In this document: positions 24,150 through 37,079 of the stretch, piece by piece
How positions within the stretch are numbered: position 1 is the stretch's first letter
How the letters are laid out: every line of letters begins with the position of its first letter
NCBI RefSeq assembly: GCF_020497125.1
Contig: NC_059081.1
Span: 16,029,105-16,093,104 of the forward strand
Origin: Mauremys mutica
Lineage: Eukaryota; Chordata; Testudines; Geoemydidae
Direction of reading: 5' to 3'
Length of the DNA stretch: 64,000 nucleotides
Notes under the pieces: generated by a model
The model's input: only the letters and a program-made list of their open reading frames with translations
Database searches by the model: none
Told to the model about the DNA's origin: nothing
Translations under genes and position numbers: made by a program

Positions 24150-27100
24150 CTCTGTGGAAGAGCTATCTGTCAAATGGGAATAACTCTACCTCCCCCCGGG
24201 AGTTTAACATTTATAAGATCATTTGATATGCTCACATGAAAGGTAGTATCTATAAAAGCAAGTTGTTCTTATTAATTTCCAAAACAATGTATAGTTTACC
24301 CATAAGATACCAAGAAATGAATCCCAACATGTTAAATTTCAGGCTGTGATGCTGAAGAAAATGAGTGTTATGTTCTCATAAAATTTGTTTAACGCAATTG
24401 TTTTAAGATTAAAGACCAGCATAGATTAAACTGCTCACTCTTAAGCATTCTTTAGGGAAAACTTTATCTAACATTCATAGATCATATTTTACACTGCCTC
24501 AAAGACCATCTCTCTCTTAGCAGGCAAATTCTTACATGATTACAATCCAGGAAACTACTAACCTAACAGTAAGTATAGTTTATTATAACTTTCTTATATA
24601 TTTGTTCATATATACTTTACAATTATTTCTTTCTCCAAAAGGTCATTAATTTAAAAGTTATGAATGGCAAATGTATTATAGTGTATAGAGGTAAATGCAT
24701 AAATATACATGCTTAAGCATTGGCAAATATCAAGCATATCTCACACACACAAAGAGATTTATATCTTTTTATAAAATGAAGGGAAAATTAAAATGGAAAG
24801 TCCTGAGTTGATGGATCAATATTAAGATTTCTAATGCAAACACATGTAGCCACTTGGCTATGAATGACAGGACACAAAAATGATTTTTCAAGGTTTCATT
24901 TCACCATTAGGAATTTCTTGTGAACAATCACTGTGCAGGTATACTACGGAACTGAAAAGAGAAAGTGCTGATACTAAGCCATTTCTTACAGTATAAAATA
25001 AAGGTATGTTTAGCATCTTTTTCTCTTTTTTGTCCAGCTCTTTTCTAGTTTCTCTTATCTTTTTTTTTAACTACCTGTTTCTCTTCCATCTTGTATCAGT
25101 CAGAATCACCACAATAAAACTGATCTTGATGTTAGCCACATAACAGAGTAGCTACTTTTAAACAGTTTGGAAAGAAAAAAATCTTTATATTTAAAATTGG
25201 TTTCCTTCCTTTAGCTCTTTCTCTAAGCATGAAGTTAAATGTGCACCTTCCTTTCAAAGAAAGATCTGCAGACTGTCAGCAGGAAGGACAAGATGGTATA
25301 GAAATGTAATATGAGTAAGCTGTGGAAATGGAAGAATTACATGCGGTTGTCAAAATCTTAGCATTTTCATCTAGCAAATTCCAGCTCACAGAAGTTGACT
25401 GTTATATCATGCTCACTGTAAGCACATATGGGCATTGCTTGGTATTTTTGTTTTATAAAATACATATAACCACACTGGCGTAAACCAAACGTGCAGGTGG
25501 GTAGAAATGTGACTGTAGATGGTGTGGTGGCAATGGAATCCAATATGCATTTCGGGAGTAAAACCCAAAACATTCATATTATGTCCCACCCCAATTGACC
25601 TCTTTCATCCTATATGCACCTAATCCTCCTAATTGCTCATTACCCTTCTTTAGTCTGACATGGCTAAACTACCATTTTTGTATGTACTGTCTTTTTATAG
25701 AGGAGTCAAATACCGGTGGATTAGATAAACAGGCACAAAGTGTAGAATTTATTTATGTGTATATTACAAGCCTTCAGCTCATGGATTAATGACAAGTGGC
25801 TGTAAAAAAATTTTTTTTTTCTTTCTTTAAGCTTCTGTTCCTAGGTGGCCAGTTCCAAAAGTATATGTTCTCCATGTCTCACATTATTAACATACCTCAC
25901 ACATTCCACTATCACCTCTGCACAATGCTTCAATGGACAACAGGAACTGAGCTTTATAATTCAATGTGTGGAAATACTCTAATTATCTGATGTTGAAAAC
26001 ACTGATATGGCATTAGACTGCTGTTGGGACAAAATAATATATATATAGTAAATCTATACAAGCCTATTAGAGTACTAAATGCACATTTTTCTTCTTGCAT
26101 TATTATGCTACCATAGACAGCCTTCCTATTAAATGCCATTTGCTCATATTAGTGATGAGTGACATTTGTGTTACATACTATCCAGGACAATTCATACTGG
26201 AACAATCATTCAGATTATCTGTTGGGAACCTGGTCTTTCAAATCAAGCATAACATCTTCAATAGTGCTATTCTCAGTTTACACAGAATATAAGAGATTAG
26301 TTTTCTAAGCAACCTATATAGTCACAGGTGCAATTATTTTTGCATGTGTGGAAAAAATCTAATTTGTGTACACAAAATCTTTATTTAAGCATCTAACTAC
26401 CTGGACCTCAAACCTGCAAACTATTACCAAAGCAAATAATCTTTACTCATATGAGCATTCTCAATGAAGTCACTGCTCACTTGAGCAATGAAGATGTGTG
26501 TGTGTAAGAGTCTGCAGGATTAGGTCCTTGATTTGACAGAAGATGCAATTTTCCTGCACAAATCTGATTTGTTGTGTATGGAAAACTGTATACCCAGTTC
26601 TGGAGAACTGAGAGAAGCCCCTTTAAAAATATGTCTTTCAAACTACTTTCAGGTAAGACATGTATTGTGTGTTTTGCAACTACAACAATGGACCTTGAAA
26701 GCAAAAAAATGCTTTATTATTTCCCATGGGAGATATTAAATTATTAATTAAAGAATGTTTGATATTACTTTTTCTTATTTGTTTAAGATGAGGTAGCTCC
26801 CACAAAGTGCTAGCCACTGGCTAAACACATGTTTATCCATCCCTACCGCACAGACCTTACAATGTAAAAACAATAGATGAAGGGCGGGGTAAAGGAGTAA
26901 AACATATGGACAATATGTTGCAGTATACCGATCATTAGACAGAGACCATGTGTTCCTGAAATGCCAGTCAGTTGCTCTTTCTATATGACCACCCATAATC
27001 AGATCCAGAAACAGGCTGATAAAGGTCAAGGGAAATGATCTAGTAGAAAGTCTTTGTCATTAAAGAAAGTCGAGAACTGCAGAAATGTTACCTTAATTCC

Positions 27101-30100
27101 TTTCTTCTGAAGTGCACAATATAGACCTGTCTGTGGAGAGAGGTGAGAAGCAAACACTCCTACTCTGCAGTGCCTGTAATTTTCATATAGATTTGTGTTT
27201 TCAGGGGATTTATGGTGGTAGAGAGTTTAGTCAGTCATGATAATTCAATATTTTTTTCCAAACCTATTAAATTATTATTTGCTTTTTCTTTTCTTGGTGA
27301 CAAAAAAATTTATTTTGCTATTAGTACACTATAACGGTATGATTCTGCTATGAGGTTTAATTTACTTGCAGTGTTAACAAGATGGGCCAAGAGCGTAAAG
27401 AGTAAAAACAGGATAATTGCCCTGGGGAGAGGGAAAAGGAAGGGAGGACTTCAGAAGACAAAATATTGTAATGATACAGAAAGAAGACAGGTGTTTAGCA
27501 TTCACTGCTAGACCCTAAAAGTATTTGTTACAGATCTCAGAGTGAAAGATCATTATTCATAATACTGCTAGCGTGGTGGTAAGATTTGCAATCACTTCAG
27601 AAAAGCTATAAAAAGGATTAGAGGTTAAAAAAATATTTTATTAATACATTTTGCACTTGAACCTAGATAAACCGAAGGGGTTTGGTATCTTTGTTCTTTT
27701 CTACTTTCCACTACAATCGGATTTCATATGTTAACATGGCCATATGTCACCATTTGGACATCATGGATCTAATTCTCACATACACTAAGGTAACATTGCT
27801 CTGGCAGTTTAAGGGACCTGAAAATGGGTGTAGTTGTAATTTGTACCAGTTGCACATTAACATCCCAAGAGAGATGTAAAAGGGCCTTGCTGAAAGTAAG
27901 ACTCAGCCCCCATGAGTCTGTATAAAACAAAAGCTTATTGTACGTGCATGAAGAAATCATACACGTACAAGTCAACTATTCATCACGTTCATCTGCAGCA
28001 GCAGGAGCCTCAGTATTTAGCTCACTAAACTCCAGCTATTTTCAGTCAAACTTTACTGAGAAAAACTATTCATCATACTCCTGTGTATTCTGTTGCCCTT
28101 TTCAAACTATTTTGATTCAGTTCTTTTTATAGCTCATTTCTACTGTATACAATTTATCAATGGTTAAAATGTGAAGACCCAAAATAACTCAACATGTCAC
28201 TGTTTGCCATGCAGTCTGCTGCACTGGATAATGAAATGGGAGTTTCAGAACTTCTAATCAGGACAGGAATTACATCAGTGATAACAGAAAATGTCCGAGA
28301 CTCAGTTTACTGGATAAGTACATCATTCTGTGTATTTGTATATGAGGATTCAGAATTTCGGGTTCCATTAGCAGCACAAGAAATAAGTACTCCAAACAAA
28401 TATACGGTGGTATCATCATACCAAATGTATCAAGGAGTGAGCAGTGATGTAAAGGGCCTCTGTGTCGAGAGAAGCATAATGAACACCACAAAGAGAGAAA
28501 ACAAAGAACTATTTTATATAGACAAAACAACAAGCGGTGTTAAGTTATCCTTTTACACGTTCTCCTTAGATTTTACCATTTTTCTAAGAATATTTCCCAT
28601 GCTACTTGTCAAAATATACTTAGTAATATTCACTGTGAATTCTACTGCTTACTAATTACTTATTTCACATATAGTTTGCAGTGATAGGGCATTCTACAAT
28701 AGGTCTGTTACTAATTTTTCAACGTCATATTTCCCTTACCATGTAGTAACCCTTGGCTTAGCTTTTCTAACGTGCATCTTACACCTGACACTAAATAATG
28801 GGCAAAAAATGAAATATAGTTTAACTTATGGTATCAGTATTGCTATGTTTGTTGTATAATGAAAGACATGTCTAAAAGACTCTGAATCATGTTCTCTCTC
28901 TTTTTGAAGAATATTGACTTGTTTGGGTTGGTTTTTAGTTGTGTATCAACATTTTTTGTTTTGGTTTAACAAGTCCAGTCAAATGAATTTAGGAAGTGTT
29001 TCTGTCAGTGAAAAATAAGTATAAGTTATATCAAATATAATGTAGAAATACTGTACAGTGCAAGCATCGTTACTGCACAGTACACTCTGTTCCCTTATTA
29101 TTCTCAGTGCTAGACCTGCAGAGTATGAAATGATTTGAAGTGATTTAATATTATATACACTTGCACTCTTTGAAGTGGGCCAAGGCAACTGCAATTCATC
29201 ATTTTTGTGACCTTGAACATTTGAGCATGAAAAAAACTGGTCGTTTATGGTTGACAAATACCATTATGAATTGCATGACTAGTCATTAAGAACAAAGGTC
29301 AATCCCCAACTGCTTCCTGACTACACATAGTTTGCATTATTCTCTGTACTCTATTAATTGTAGCCTATAGATAAAAAGATATAGAAGATATATACCTGTT
29401 ATTCCCTCCTCTCTCAGTTACTAAGAAGTGTAAGATTTTTACTTCCAGCAATTAACTGTAGAAAACCTAGCTGATAACAATTTTCTAATATATGTCTTTC
29501 AGACATTCCTTTTTAAAAATAAATAATTCCCAACTTTTTCCATTAAACAGGGTAAAGAACTAGATTTTGTTATGTCACTTAAAATTAGTTTGCACCCCAG
29601 TTATCACTGCACGGTTTTGAATTATGTGAAAATGTAAGTATTGCACTGTACTTTTTGCAGATTTCCACCTTAATCTGTGAAATAAAATAAATGATGCAAA
29701 ATTTCCTCTTGTGGTACTTTCTCTTTAGAACAGAACTGAGACAAATAGTCAAACACAGGGACATTTACTATATTATTCCAGGAAAAATCACTTATATTTA
29801 TAGAGCTCATTTTTACTGCATACAAGTATATTTAGGGGTTACTTTTTCCTTATTAAAGAGACTAGAACATCAGCTGTCAAGTCATTTTGCATTAATAGAA
29901 AACTTTGCCCCTGTGTAAAAACAAGACTTTGTCAGAGGAGGGGGAAGAAAATGGCAAACAATCTAGCGGATTATTCCCATCAGAAATTCCCATCGTTTGC
30001 CAGAACTACAACACATACACATGTACAGTAACAATGCACAACTAAAAGAACCAAAGTAGTAACCAGGTAAGTTAACAATGTGAAATGAACTATTAGCCCC

Positions 30101-31565
30101 ATGCCAATCAGAATTGGTTGAAGAATGATACAACCATTAATAAAACCTCAATATTATACTGCACCTCTAGATCATCGCACCACAGCCATTGACCCTCCCA
30201 TGCAGTAAAGAATCAAAAAATAAAGTAAGATCTTCCAGAACAACATACCTGTATTTCAATTAGCCAGATACTACATGACAAACTTTCACATGAATATGCG
30301 TATGGGTTTGATTCAACAAACCATTTGTAAAAAAATTGATTTGGACCTTAACATAAATTAATCAACAACTGTTCATTATCTCTGCTGCAACTTTAATGCC
30401 TCTGGGGTTTTTGTGTTTTAGTTAAAGGATGCAAAAAGATGGCAAATCATCACACACAGTTGCCAGCTGCATAGTAATTTCAGGATGCAGGTTTGCTCTT
30501 TTCAATATCTTGTATAGTCTTCTGTAATTTCTTTCATCACTGACCAAATGATACTGCAAACTCACCCCAAGTTTGGGAAACTTTCTGCATTATACCAAGA
30601 TTCTCAGACACTAAGATTAAAACTACGAATCATAAATGACCCTATATACTACACTCACTACTATGTTCTCCCATTAAAATCCTTATGCAGCTTACTATAC
30701 ACAAATCCTTTACTCTGATTCAACCTTCCTTCCAAACACAATCCAAACACACTCTATTGGTAGCAAACCCAGCGTACAAATTAATGTGTGTTAAATATAT
30801 GAAATTACAATGTACATGCGACACTACAGGGGAATAAAATAAACAAATGTTGCCCCTACCTTGATTGGCTTAGATGACTGACACTTGACATGATGGGACA
30901 CTGTTGCTGTTTGGTTCATGTTTCAGCACCCTGGATAGTGCACAATCCCACAAGGAGTTGGAACGGATGGCTAAAAATCAGTTATTTTCTCTGGCAGACT
31001 TTGCTGCTTCTGCTGCTGCTGCAGGAGTGTTTCTTACTCTAGACTGAGAGAGTTGGTATCTTACTTAGCTTCAGAGTATTCATTCCGTTCATCATTCTCG
31101 GTGCTCCTGGCGATGTGCAATAGCAAGCTAAAATACTGCTTCGATTCACTTTCACTGCACCTTTCCAGCACTGAAAATGTGACAGCTACACAGCTCAGCC
31201 AATGATCTTGGCTCCCATTCTCTCTGAAAGGGCTGAATACCAGAGAAAGCACCAGATTAATTGCAGATCCATTACTTAATGGAGCACTGAAAAATCCCCC
31301 TCCCACCCAATTAAATAAGGTAGTTTTTAAAAGTTTATTACAGGGATTATTTTTTGCATGCTTCGCCCTTTTTGTGTGGGGGTTTCAATTTCCTTAGATT
31401 CTACTGCTTTCCCATTGCTTTAATAGTGACACAAACATCATCAAATATCATAGATGCCAGATTGTGAACATCAGTGTCACATGCACACACTGTGCCAATA
31501 TAGGATGTTCCTCTTCCCAGTTTCCTGGGACATGCCCATGCCTGTATAGCCTGAAGGGGGAAACA
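24150..31565. other. No gene seen; long unique AT-rich stretch
   Basis: About 7.4 kb without recognisable coding domains. Faint old repeat phrases occur near 26790-26900 (TGCTAGCCACTGGCTAAAC) and 27765-27910 (GATCTAATTCTCACATACAC), too decayed to bound. The longest frame, 28194-28655, has 153 codons and matches no family I know. The segment 31060-31300 has an open minus-strand frame, also without recognisable features. The stretch may be intergenic or intronic. Confidence 0.5.
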
Positions 31566-31575
31566 AGAAGATATT

Positions 31576-31696
31576 TATCAGAGGGGTAGCCATGTTAGTC
31601 TGGTTCTGTAGAAGCAGCAAAGAATCCTGTGGCACCTTATAGACTAACAGACGTTTTGCAGCATGAGCTTTCGTGGGTGAATACCCACTTCTTCAG
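31576..31696 (-). mobile_element. Short Penelope-like terminal fragment with hammerhead, 8-bp target duplication
   Basis: A 121-bp insertion flanked by perfect AAGATATT copies at 31568-31575 and 31697-31704. On the minus strand it begins exactly with the hammerhead core CTGAAGA and ends with the recurrent turtle/crocodilian tail (GACTAACATGGCTACCCCTC). The tail phrase CTATAAGGTGCCACAGGA is shared with Penelope-like terminal sequences elsewhere in such genomes, and the similar CTCTAAGGTGCC occurs at 62096 beside a Penelope RT remnant. It encodes no protein and must have been copied by an enzyme supplied elsewhere. Confidence 0.85.
31659..31696 (-). ncRNA. Hammerhead ribozyme motif (type I-like, minus strand)
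   Basis: Minus-strand order is CTGAAGA (31696-31690, CUGANGA core), then A, then a 6-bp stem II GTGGGT/ACCCAC with loop ATTC, then GAAA (31672-31669). A 3-bp stem III AGC/GCT with loop TCAT follows. The base at the cleavage position (31659) reads G, where active hammerheads need A, C or U, so this copy is probably inactive. The upstream strand of stem I is missing because the insertion starts at the core. Presence of hammerheads in Penelope-like elements is established; the assignment of this copy is from the core layout. Confidence 0.78.
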
Positions 31697-31904
31697 AAGA
31701 TATTGTCCCTCTAAATCAGGAGAAAAGGAACTCGGGCTGGACTTTGCTAGCTCCCTGCTCCGCAAAGAACTTTTCTTGGGTTATTGGACTATGTCATGTT
31801 CTGAAAATATCCCCTCCACATTTCTGAAAAGGATCAACAACTAAATAGGAGACTGCTCCCAGAAGACCCACCCGAGATTTTATGACAAATCCAGTGCATG
31901 CTGA

Positions 31905-32060
31905 GACCGAACTTTATTTGTATTATTGTAGCTCATAGGAGCCCTACTTATGGATTAGGCCCCACTGTGGTAGAGGCTGAGCAGATAGAACAGAAATATG
32001 GTCCCTGCCCCAAAGATCTCTCAATCTAAGCATAAGACAAGATGGATACAAACAGATAGA
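31905..32060 (+). repeat. L2/MIR-like tail fragment
   Basis: GGTCCCTGCCCCAAAGATCT followed by CTCAATCTAAGCATAAGACA fits the ancient amniote tail seen also at 12035 and 36850. Confidence 0.55.
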
Positions 32061-32064
32061 GAGT

Positions 32065-35000
32065 ACAAGGAAACAATGTGGCAATATTGGTGAGCCAATG
32101 GTCTCTGCACTCCAACAGTCTAATCCTTGTCAAGTCCCCTTTCCCCCCATAGGAATCACAGCAAAGGAGCTTTTTAAGGAGGGATTTGAAGGAGAACAAT
32201 AAAGTGGCTCTACAGATGCTTATGGAGAGCTCCTCCATGTGTGAGGGGCAGCATGGGAGAAAATGGGCAATTGAGGGTAACATCATTGCCAGCTGAAGAG
32301 CTTGTCAGAGAGCTGGTGTTTAGCAATTCCTGAAGTTCATACCCCTTTAAGTCATCTCACATTGGGCACCCAGTTCAAAATTCATGTTTCCAATTTTGGC
32401 CCAGGCTCACAGACCTGGGAACTACAGTAAGCTGATGAGACAAGAGGCTTCCCTGTGGACGAAACTGCCGGGGATCCCCTGAAAAAGGGAACAACCTGAA
32501 TACAAACTGTACATGAATTTTTGTATCCTGTATAAACAGACTGCCTGACTACTCCATGGACAGCTTGAGCGGGTCTCTTTGAGGAAAGCAAGGGCTTTAG
32601 ATATGGACTAGATTTTATTTCTTCTGCCAAGAGTAGTGTCTGCTCAAGTGAGGTTTAGAAAATCACTGTGCAGGGGCAGCCACTGACAGAAATATGCCCA
32701 AGGTTTCTGAAAAAACAGTATCTTCCTAAGCCAGCTAGAAGCATGCTAGGTGCCATGTCCCAGTTAACAATTAGCCTGAACAGCCCACTCCCTTCACCTT
32801 GCTTCATTTTATTGGATCACGAGTAATAAAAGCACCATGTTCAGCAAGTGTATTTAATAGCGCAGTACTATTCCTCATCCACATCCAGGCAGGACTGAAA
32901 CATCATGGATTCAGTTCCAAAACAATCACAGAAAACTATGACTTTTAAATACACATTTGACTTTGTAGGTTTCTAAACTGATATCGGGGGAAATACAAGA
33001 TAATATTACATGAAAAAAGTCATTTTCAGGCTAACACGATCTCTCTAAACTTCCCTATGCCATGACTAATACTATTTATATTCATAATACAAAGAAAATC
33101 CCCACTAGATAGTTGCAGAGGTTATCAGATATTGGGACTTGGGGTAAATGGAAAACCTCTGGGGAGTCAACGATACACTTTTTTTCTTGAATCAAAAACA
33201 TATTTAGTATTTAATAAGGTATTGGCTACTTTAAGTCAATAGAATGAACTAATGAGATTTTTAGTGGGACTAAAATATATATTGATTTTATAAGCTCCAA
33301 CAGGCACTACACAAGGTTTTATGCCCTGTTTTATGATTTGCAATAGCTGATCTTCTGTGTTAGCCACCAAAATATGACTCTAAACAACAAAAGAAAAAAA
33401 AGTTTAAAAAGCTGCCAAAGATTTAAGAGATCAATAATTTCCCAGCATTATATGTAAATAGACTTCTACAAATTTTAATTTATGTATCCCTAGAACATAC
33501 AAATATTGCTGATTAACCTCCCAGTCTTTTTAGATATAACCTAATTATAAGTATAACCCTAAAAAGGGTGACCAGACATAGTAATGACTCTGTACGTGAA
33601 CCATTTATCATTATAAAATATCTCAGAAATAATTTAGATCAATAGAATGGGGTTCCACAAAGTGCTGACTGAAATCCTCTAGAACGTTGGTTTATTGCTT
33701 AATTCTCTGGTAATGTCATTCATTCCCATCCTTCGGGGGGTTTTTATGCAGTCTTTAATCCTTTGTAGTGTGTAATCCTCTTTGATAACTGGCTGCTTAA
33801 CAAAATGTAGTTCTTAACACTGCTCCTGGGTTGTTGACTGCAAGTATCCATGCTGCCCCCTGAGGAGGTGTTCAAGCATCTCTGTACCCTCAGGGTTCAA
33901 TTAAACAACAGAGATTACCAAAATATATTTGAGAATATTAAATCTAAGAACAGATGCCTCTATTGAACTTTGCAATAGAACAGGTGGTAACTGTACCTCC
34001 CAGTACACTGAATGATCCTCTTTCCTTAAATATTTAAAATTATTAAGAAATTGTCCTGACAGTTCATAATATAAACTAAACCTCCTATTATTGTAAGTCC
34101 AGTAATAAAAACACTCATGACCACCCCATCCCTGGAACACAATAAGTGATTGCAGTCATCCACTTCTGCTATTAGAGACACTGTTCCCTGAGGCTCCTGA
34201 TAACTATTCAAGGCCTTCAGTACCCTACTGTTAGTACCTCCTGATATAGTTCCCTTGCCACACATTTTTCTCCTTCTTGCTTTCTTTCTAAACCTCACGT
34301 TCTTTCTGAAAACTTACTGTATTTTAGAACTCCAATTTTCTAATTTAATTTGTGTAACTGATGTGCTACGAGAACAACAAAAGCAAACCAATATCACTAG
34401 TTAGGTACCCCTCATGGAACCAACCTGCTTTCCTGCAGCTATTTGCTTTCTTTTGTTAACATAGGCATACAATGAAGTTCTCTTTTATTGCCTTCCCTCA
34501 GGGTCAAGGCCTGATTTTGAATTCACTTATCCTGGCACTGACATTGTTGTTGTTACTTCTGACTCACATTGAATTGAAATCAGATTCCAGGCCTCTCTGT
34601 TTAAGTGCATAATAGTTTTGTGGATGACTATACATGGCACCAGTAAACCTCAGACTACTCTTGGATTGGCATCTTGTTTACTGTTTTATTCAAAAGGAGC
34701 TGAATTCTGAGCAGGTTTGTGTGCAAACCTAAGGCTCATACACACCAGAAACACCAGGATACTATGCAAAGGATTCTGCACATGAGCGCACACAAAACAT
34801 AGGAAGCCTTCTCCCTGCACTGCGGTATAGGGTTGGCATGGCCAGTGGATTCATATACAGTTCAAATTCCAATGGGCAAACCCTATATTGGAGGAAAGCA
34901 ACGACCACAGCTGCGTGTTACTAATGCACACAACACACACACAGATTGTACTCTGCAGTCATGGGGCTAGCTAGGTTAAACCACTTGAAGTAGAAATCAG

Positions 35001-35312
35001 GAATTGAGGAAAGAAATCATTCAGATAAGGAACACCTTGAAAGAACAACCCTTTAATGTTTATTTCAATTTCCTCTAATGCAGGTGTGGAACGATATAGG
35101 ATTACAGCCTACTTTTGTTAACCTGCAACTGTCACTGCTTTTATATTATAAATAAACGAATCTTTAGTGTGGTGAACTCTTTTATACCTGGAAGAGCAGT
35201 GTATTATCTTGGAATGCATCATCCCAATATATTTAACTTAGTTCAACTTTCCACACATACACACTATCCGAAAAAAATAACAAACAAAAAAACGCTTCAA
35301 TTGCATTTTAAA
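32065..35312. other. No gene seen
   Basis: Short random frames. The 32300-32660 part is less AT-rich and may be an unclassified retroelement piece. No termini or domains are recognised. Confidence 0.45.
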
Positions 35313-35320
35313 AATATACG

Positions 35321-35707
35321 CAGGGCCGGCTCCAGACCCCAGCGCGGCAAGCACGCGCATGGGGCGGCCCTTTCCCGGGGGGGCGGCAGGCTGGGCCGGC
35401 GGACCTGCCACAGTCATGCCTGCGGGAGGTCCACCGGAGCCCCGGGAGGACCGGACCTGCCGCAGGCATGACTGCGGAGGGGGCGCTCCTCCCGCGGCTC
35501 CAGTGGACCTCCCGCAGGCATGCCTGCGGCAGCTCAAGCAGAGCCGCCAGACCTGCGAACCATCCGCAGCTGTGGGAGGTCCAGCCGAGCCGCGCGACCA
35601 GCGGACCCTCCGCAGTCATGCCCGCGGGAGGTCCGCTGCTCCCGCGGCTCCGGGGCGCCTCCCGCGCATGACTGCTTGGGGCGGCCAAAAAGGTAGAGCC
35701 GCCCCTG
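35321..35707. mobile_element. hAT-type MITE, GC- and CpG-rich
   Basis: A 387-bp element with perfect 8-bp target duplication AATATACG at 35313-35320 and 35708-35715. The left end is CAGGGCCGGCTCCAG, and the right end inverts to CAGGGGCGGCTCTACC. The interior is an array of short direct and inverted repeats built from TCATGCCTGCGGGAGGTCC, GCAGGCATGACTGCGG and CTCCCGCGGCTCC. It is an island of very high GC and CpG in AT-rich DNA. Four overlapping frames of 99-126 codons on both strands are artefacts of this. No transposase is present. Confidence 0.93.
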
Positions 35708-35715
35708 AATATACG

Positions 35716-36785
35716 TATGTTAAAAACAGCTCCATGTGAATCAGCAACAGTTGATGTTCTTGTACACAGAAGAAGAGAATCCAGTTTCCTGCTTAAAATG
35801 ATTTTCTTTATGAGGCTCAGGCAAACACTAGAAAGAGCTATCCGCTGTTTTGAACTGATAAAGAAACATACCCAAACATTTCAAGGTGTCTTCCTATTTT
35901 ACAGATAAGCCAACACCCACACATACAAACTGTTGTTCCACTGCTAAATATCTGATGATTTCTCTACTGTTATCAAGCTCTATTTTAATTTTCATAGAAA
36001 ACAGTCGGATGGACTTTTTGGAATATCTTTTCAGAAAGGAGGGGCATGCTGTAGTACTCTGATACTTGGCAGAAACTTTTTTAAGTTTCTGCAAAAAGAA
36101 AGCTAAATCAATTCTTAATTTATGGCCAGTTAGTGGGAAAATCCCTGATGTTTGAATAAGAAGAGTCTGCTCTGATGGGTTTATCTGACAACTATGAACT
36201 TGTAGTCTATCATGAAAATAAGACCAACGGCATCTACTTGTCATGGACTGGGTAGCAGAGTTTGTTGGCACAAATGATAAAAATGAAAAACAGATGGGTG
36301 AAGACGGCACTGGTGTCATACGGGAGAAGCCAGATGCTTTTGAAGAAGAGCAGAGCAGAGCAGAGAAGGATGTAAAAGGAAAAGGGGGGTGTTAGATCAG
36401 AGTGAGTAAAAGATAAACATCGCCTGCAAAAACCTACACAGGCAGATAGGAGATGACTTTATGAGCTACTTGGACAGCAACACGCTCACCAGGCCCCTTA
36501 AGAACTGCTGAATGCATTTTGATCATGGCAGATGTGAAGAGTGACTGCACCATCTATACCATCCTCCTGGGCACACATTTGTGCAATTCCATTGCTCACT
36601 AGCCTTCAGAGGGGAAGTGGAAGGAATATCCATTTTTTTTTGCCCTTTTTATTGCTTTTGAACAGCACTGCAGAGTAATAGCGAACACTATGCCAGGGAA
36701 TAGGCAAAAAAAAATGTATTGCCACAGAAACTCCATTCATCTTACTTTCCAGCTTAGTAGACGAGAGGCTTTGGGACCAGAAAAC
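35716..36785. other. No gene seen
   Basis: The 141-codon minus-strand frame at 36319-35894 has no recognisable domain. No repeat boundaries are visible. Confidence 0.45.
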
Positions 36786-36789
36786 ATCA

Positions 36790-37075
36790 AAACATATTTG
36801 TATTATGGTGGTTCCAAGAGGTCCAAACAGATCAGGGCCCCTCGGTGCTGGGTGCTGTACAGAAATATAGTAAGAGGCAGTATCGACCCCAGAGAGTTTA
36901 CTATCTAACCAGACAAGTCAGACAAAGGGTGGGAGAAGTGAAGTATCATTACTCCCATTTTACAGATAGGGAAATTAAGCACAGAGGGAATAAGTTACTT
37001 GCTCAAAGTCACAAAGGAAGACTGTGCAAGGTCAGGACCGAAACCAGAATGTCTGAATCCAAGCACAGGAACTTA
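36790..37075 (-). repeat. MIR/L2-related SINE, reverse orientation
   Basis: GGGTGCTGTACAGAAATATA, then CCCCAGAGAGTTTACTATCT, then CATTTTACAGATAGGGAAAT, then a decayed GTCACAAAGGAAGACTGTG. All the blocks of the common amniote element are in order. Confidence 0.72.
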
Positions 37076-37079
37076 ACAA

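Noticed and set aside
31061..31306. Possible host exon on the minus strand ending near a GTAAGA-like donor
   Set aside because: Only one weak splice signal, no recognisable protein family and no partner exon; not enough to call.
35238..35739. Four frames of 99-126 codons that look zinc-binding (Cys/His-rich)
   Set aside because: They read through a CpG-rich MITE array in several frames; Cys/His spacing follows the short DNA repeat.
35894..36319. 141-codon minus-strand frame
   Set aside because: No recognisable family, no splice signals with supporting context, no repeat; treated as chance.
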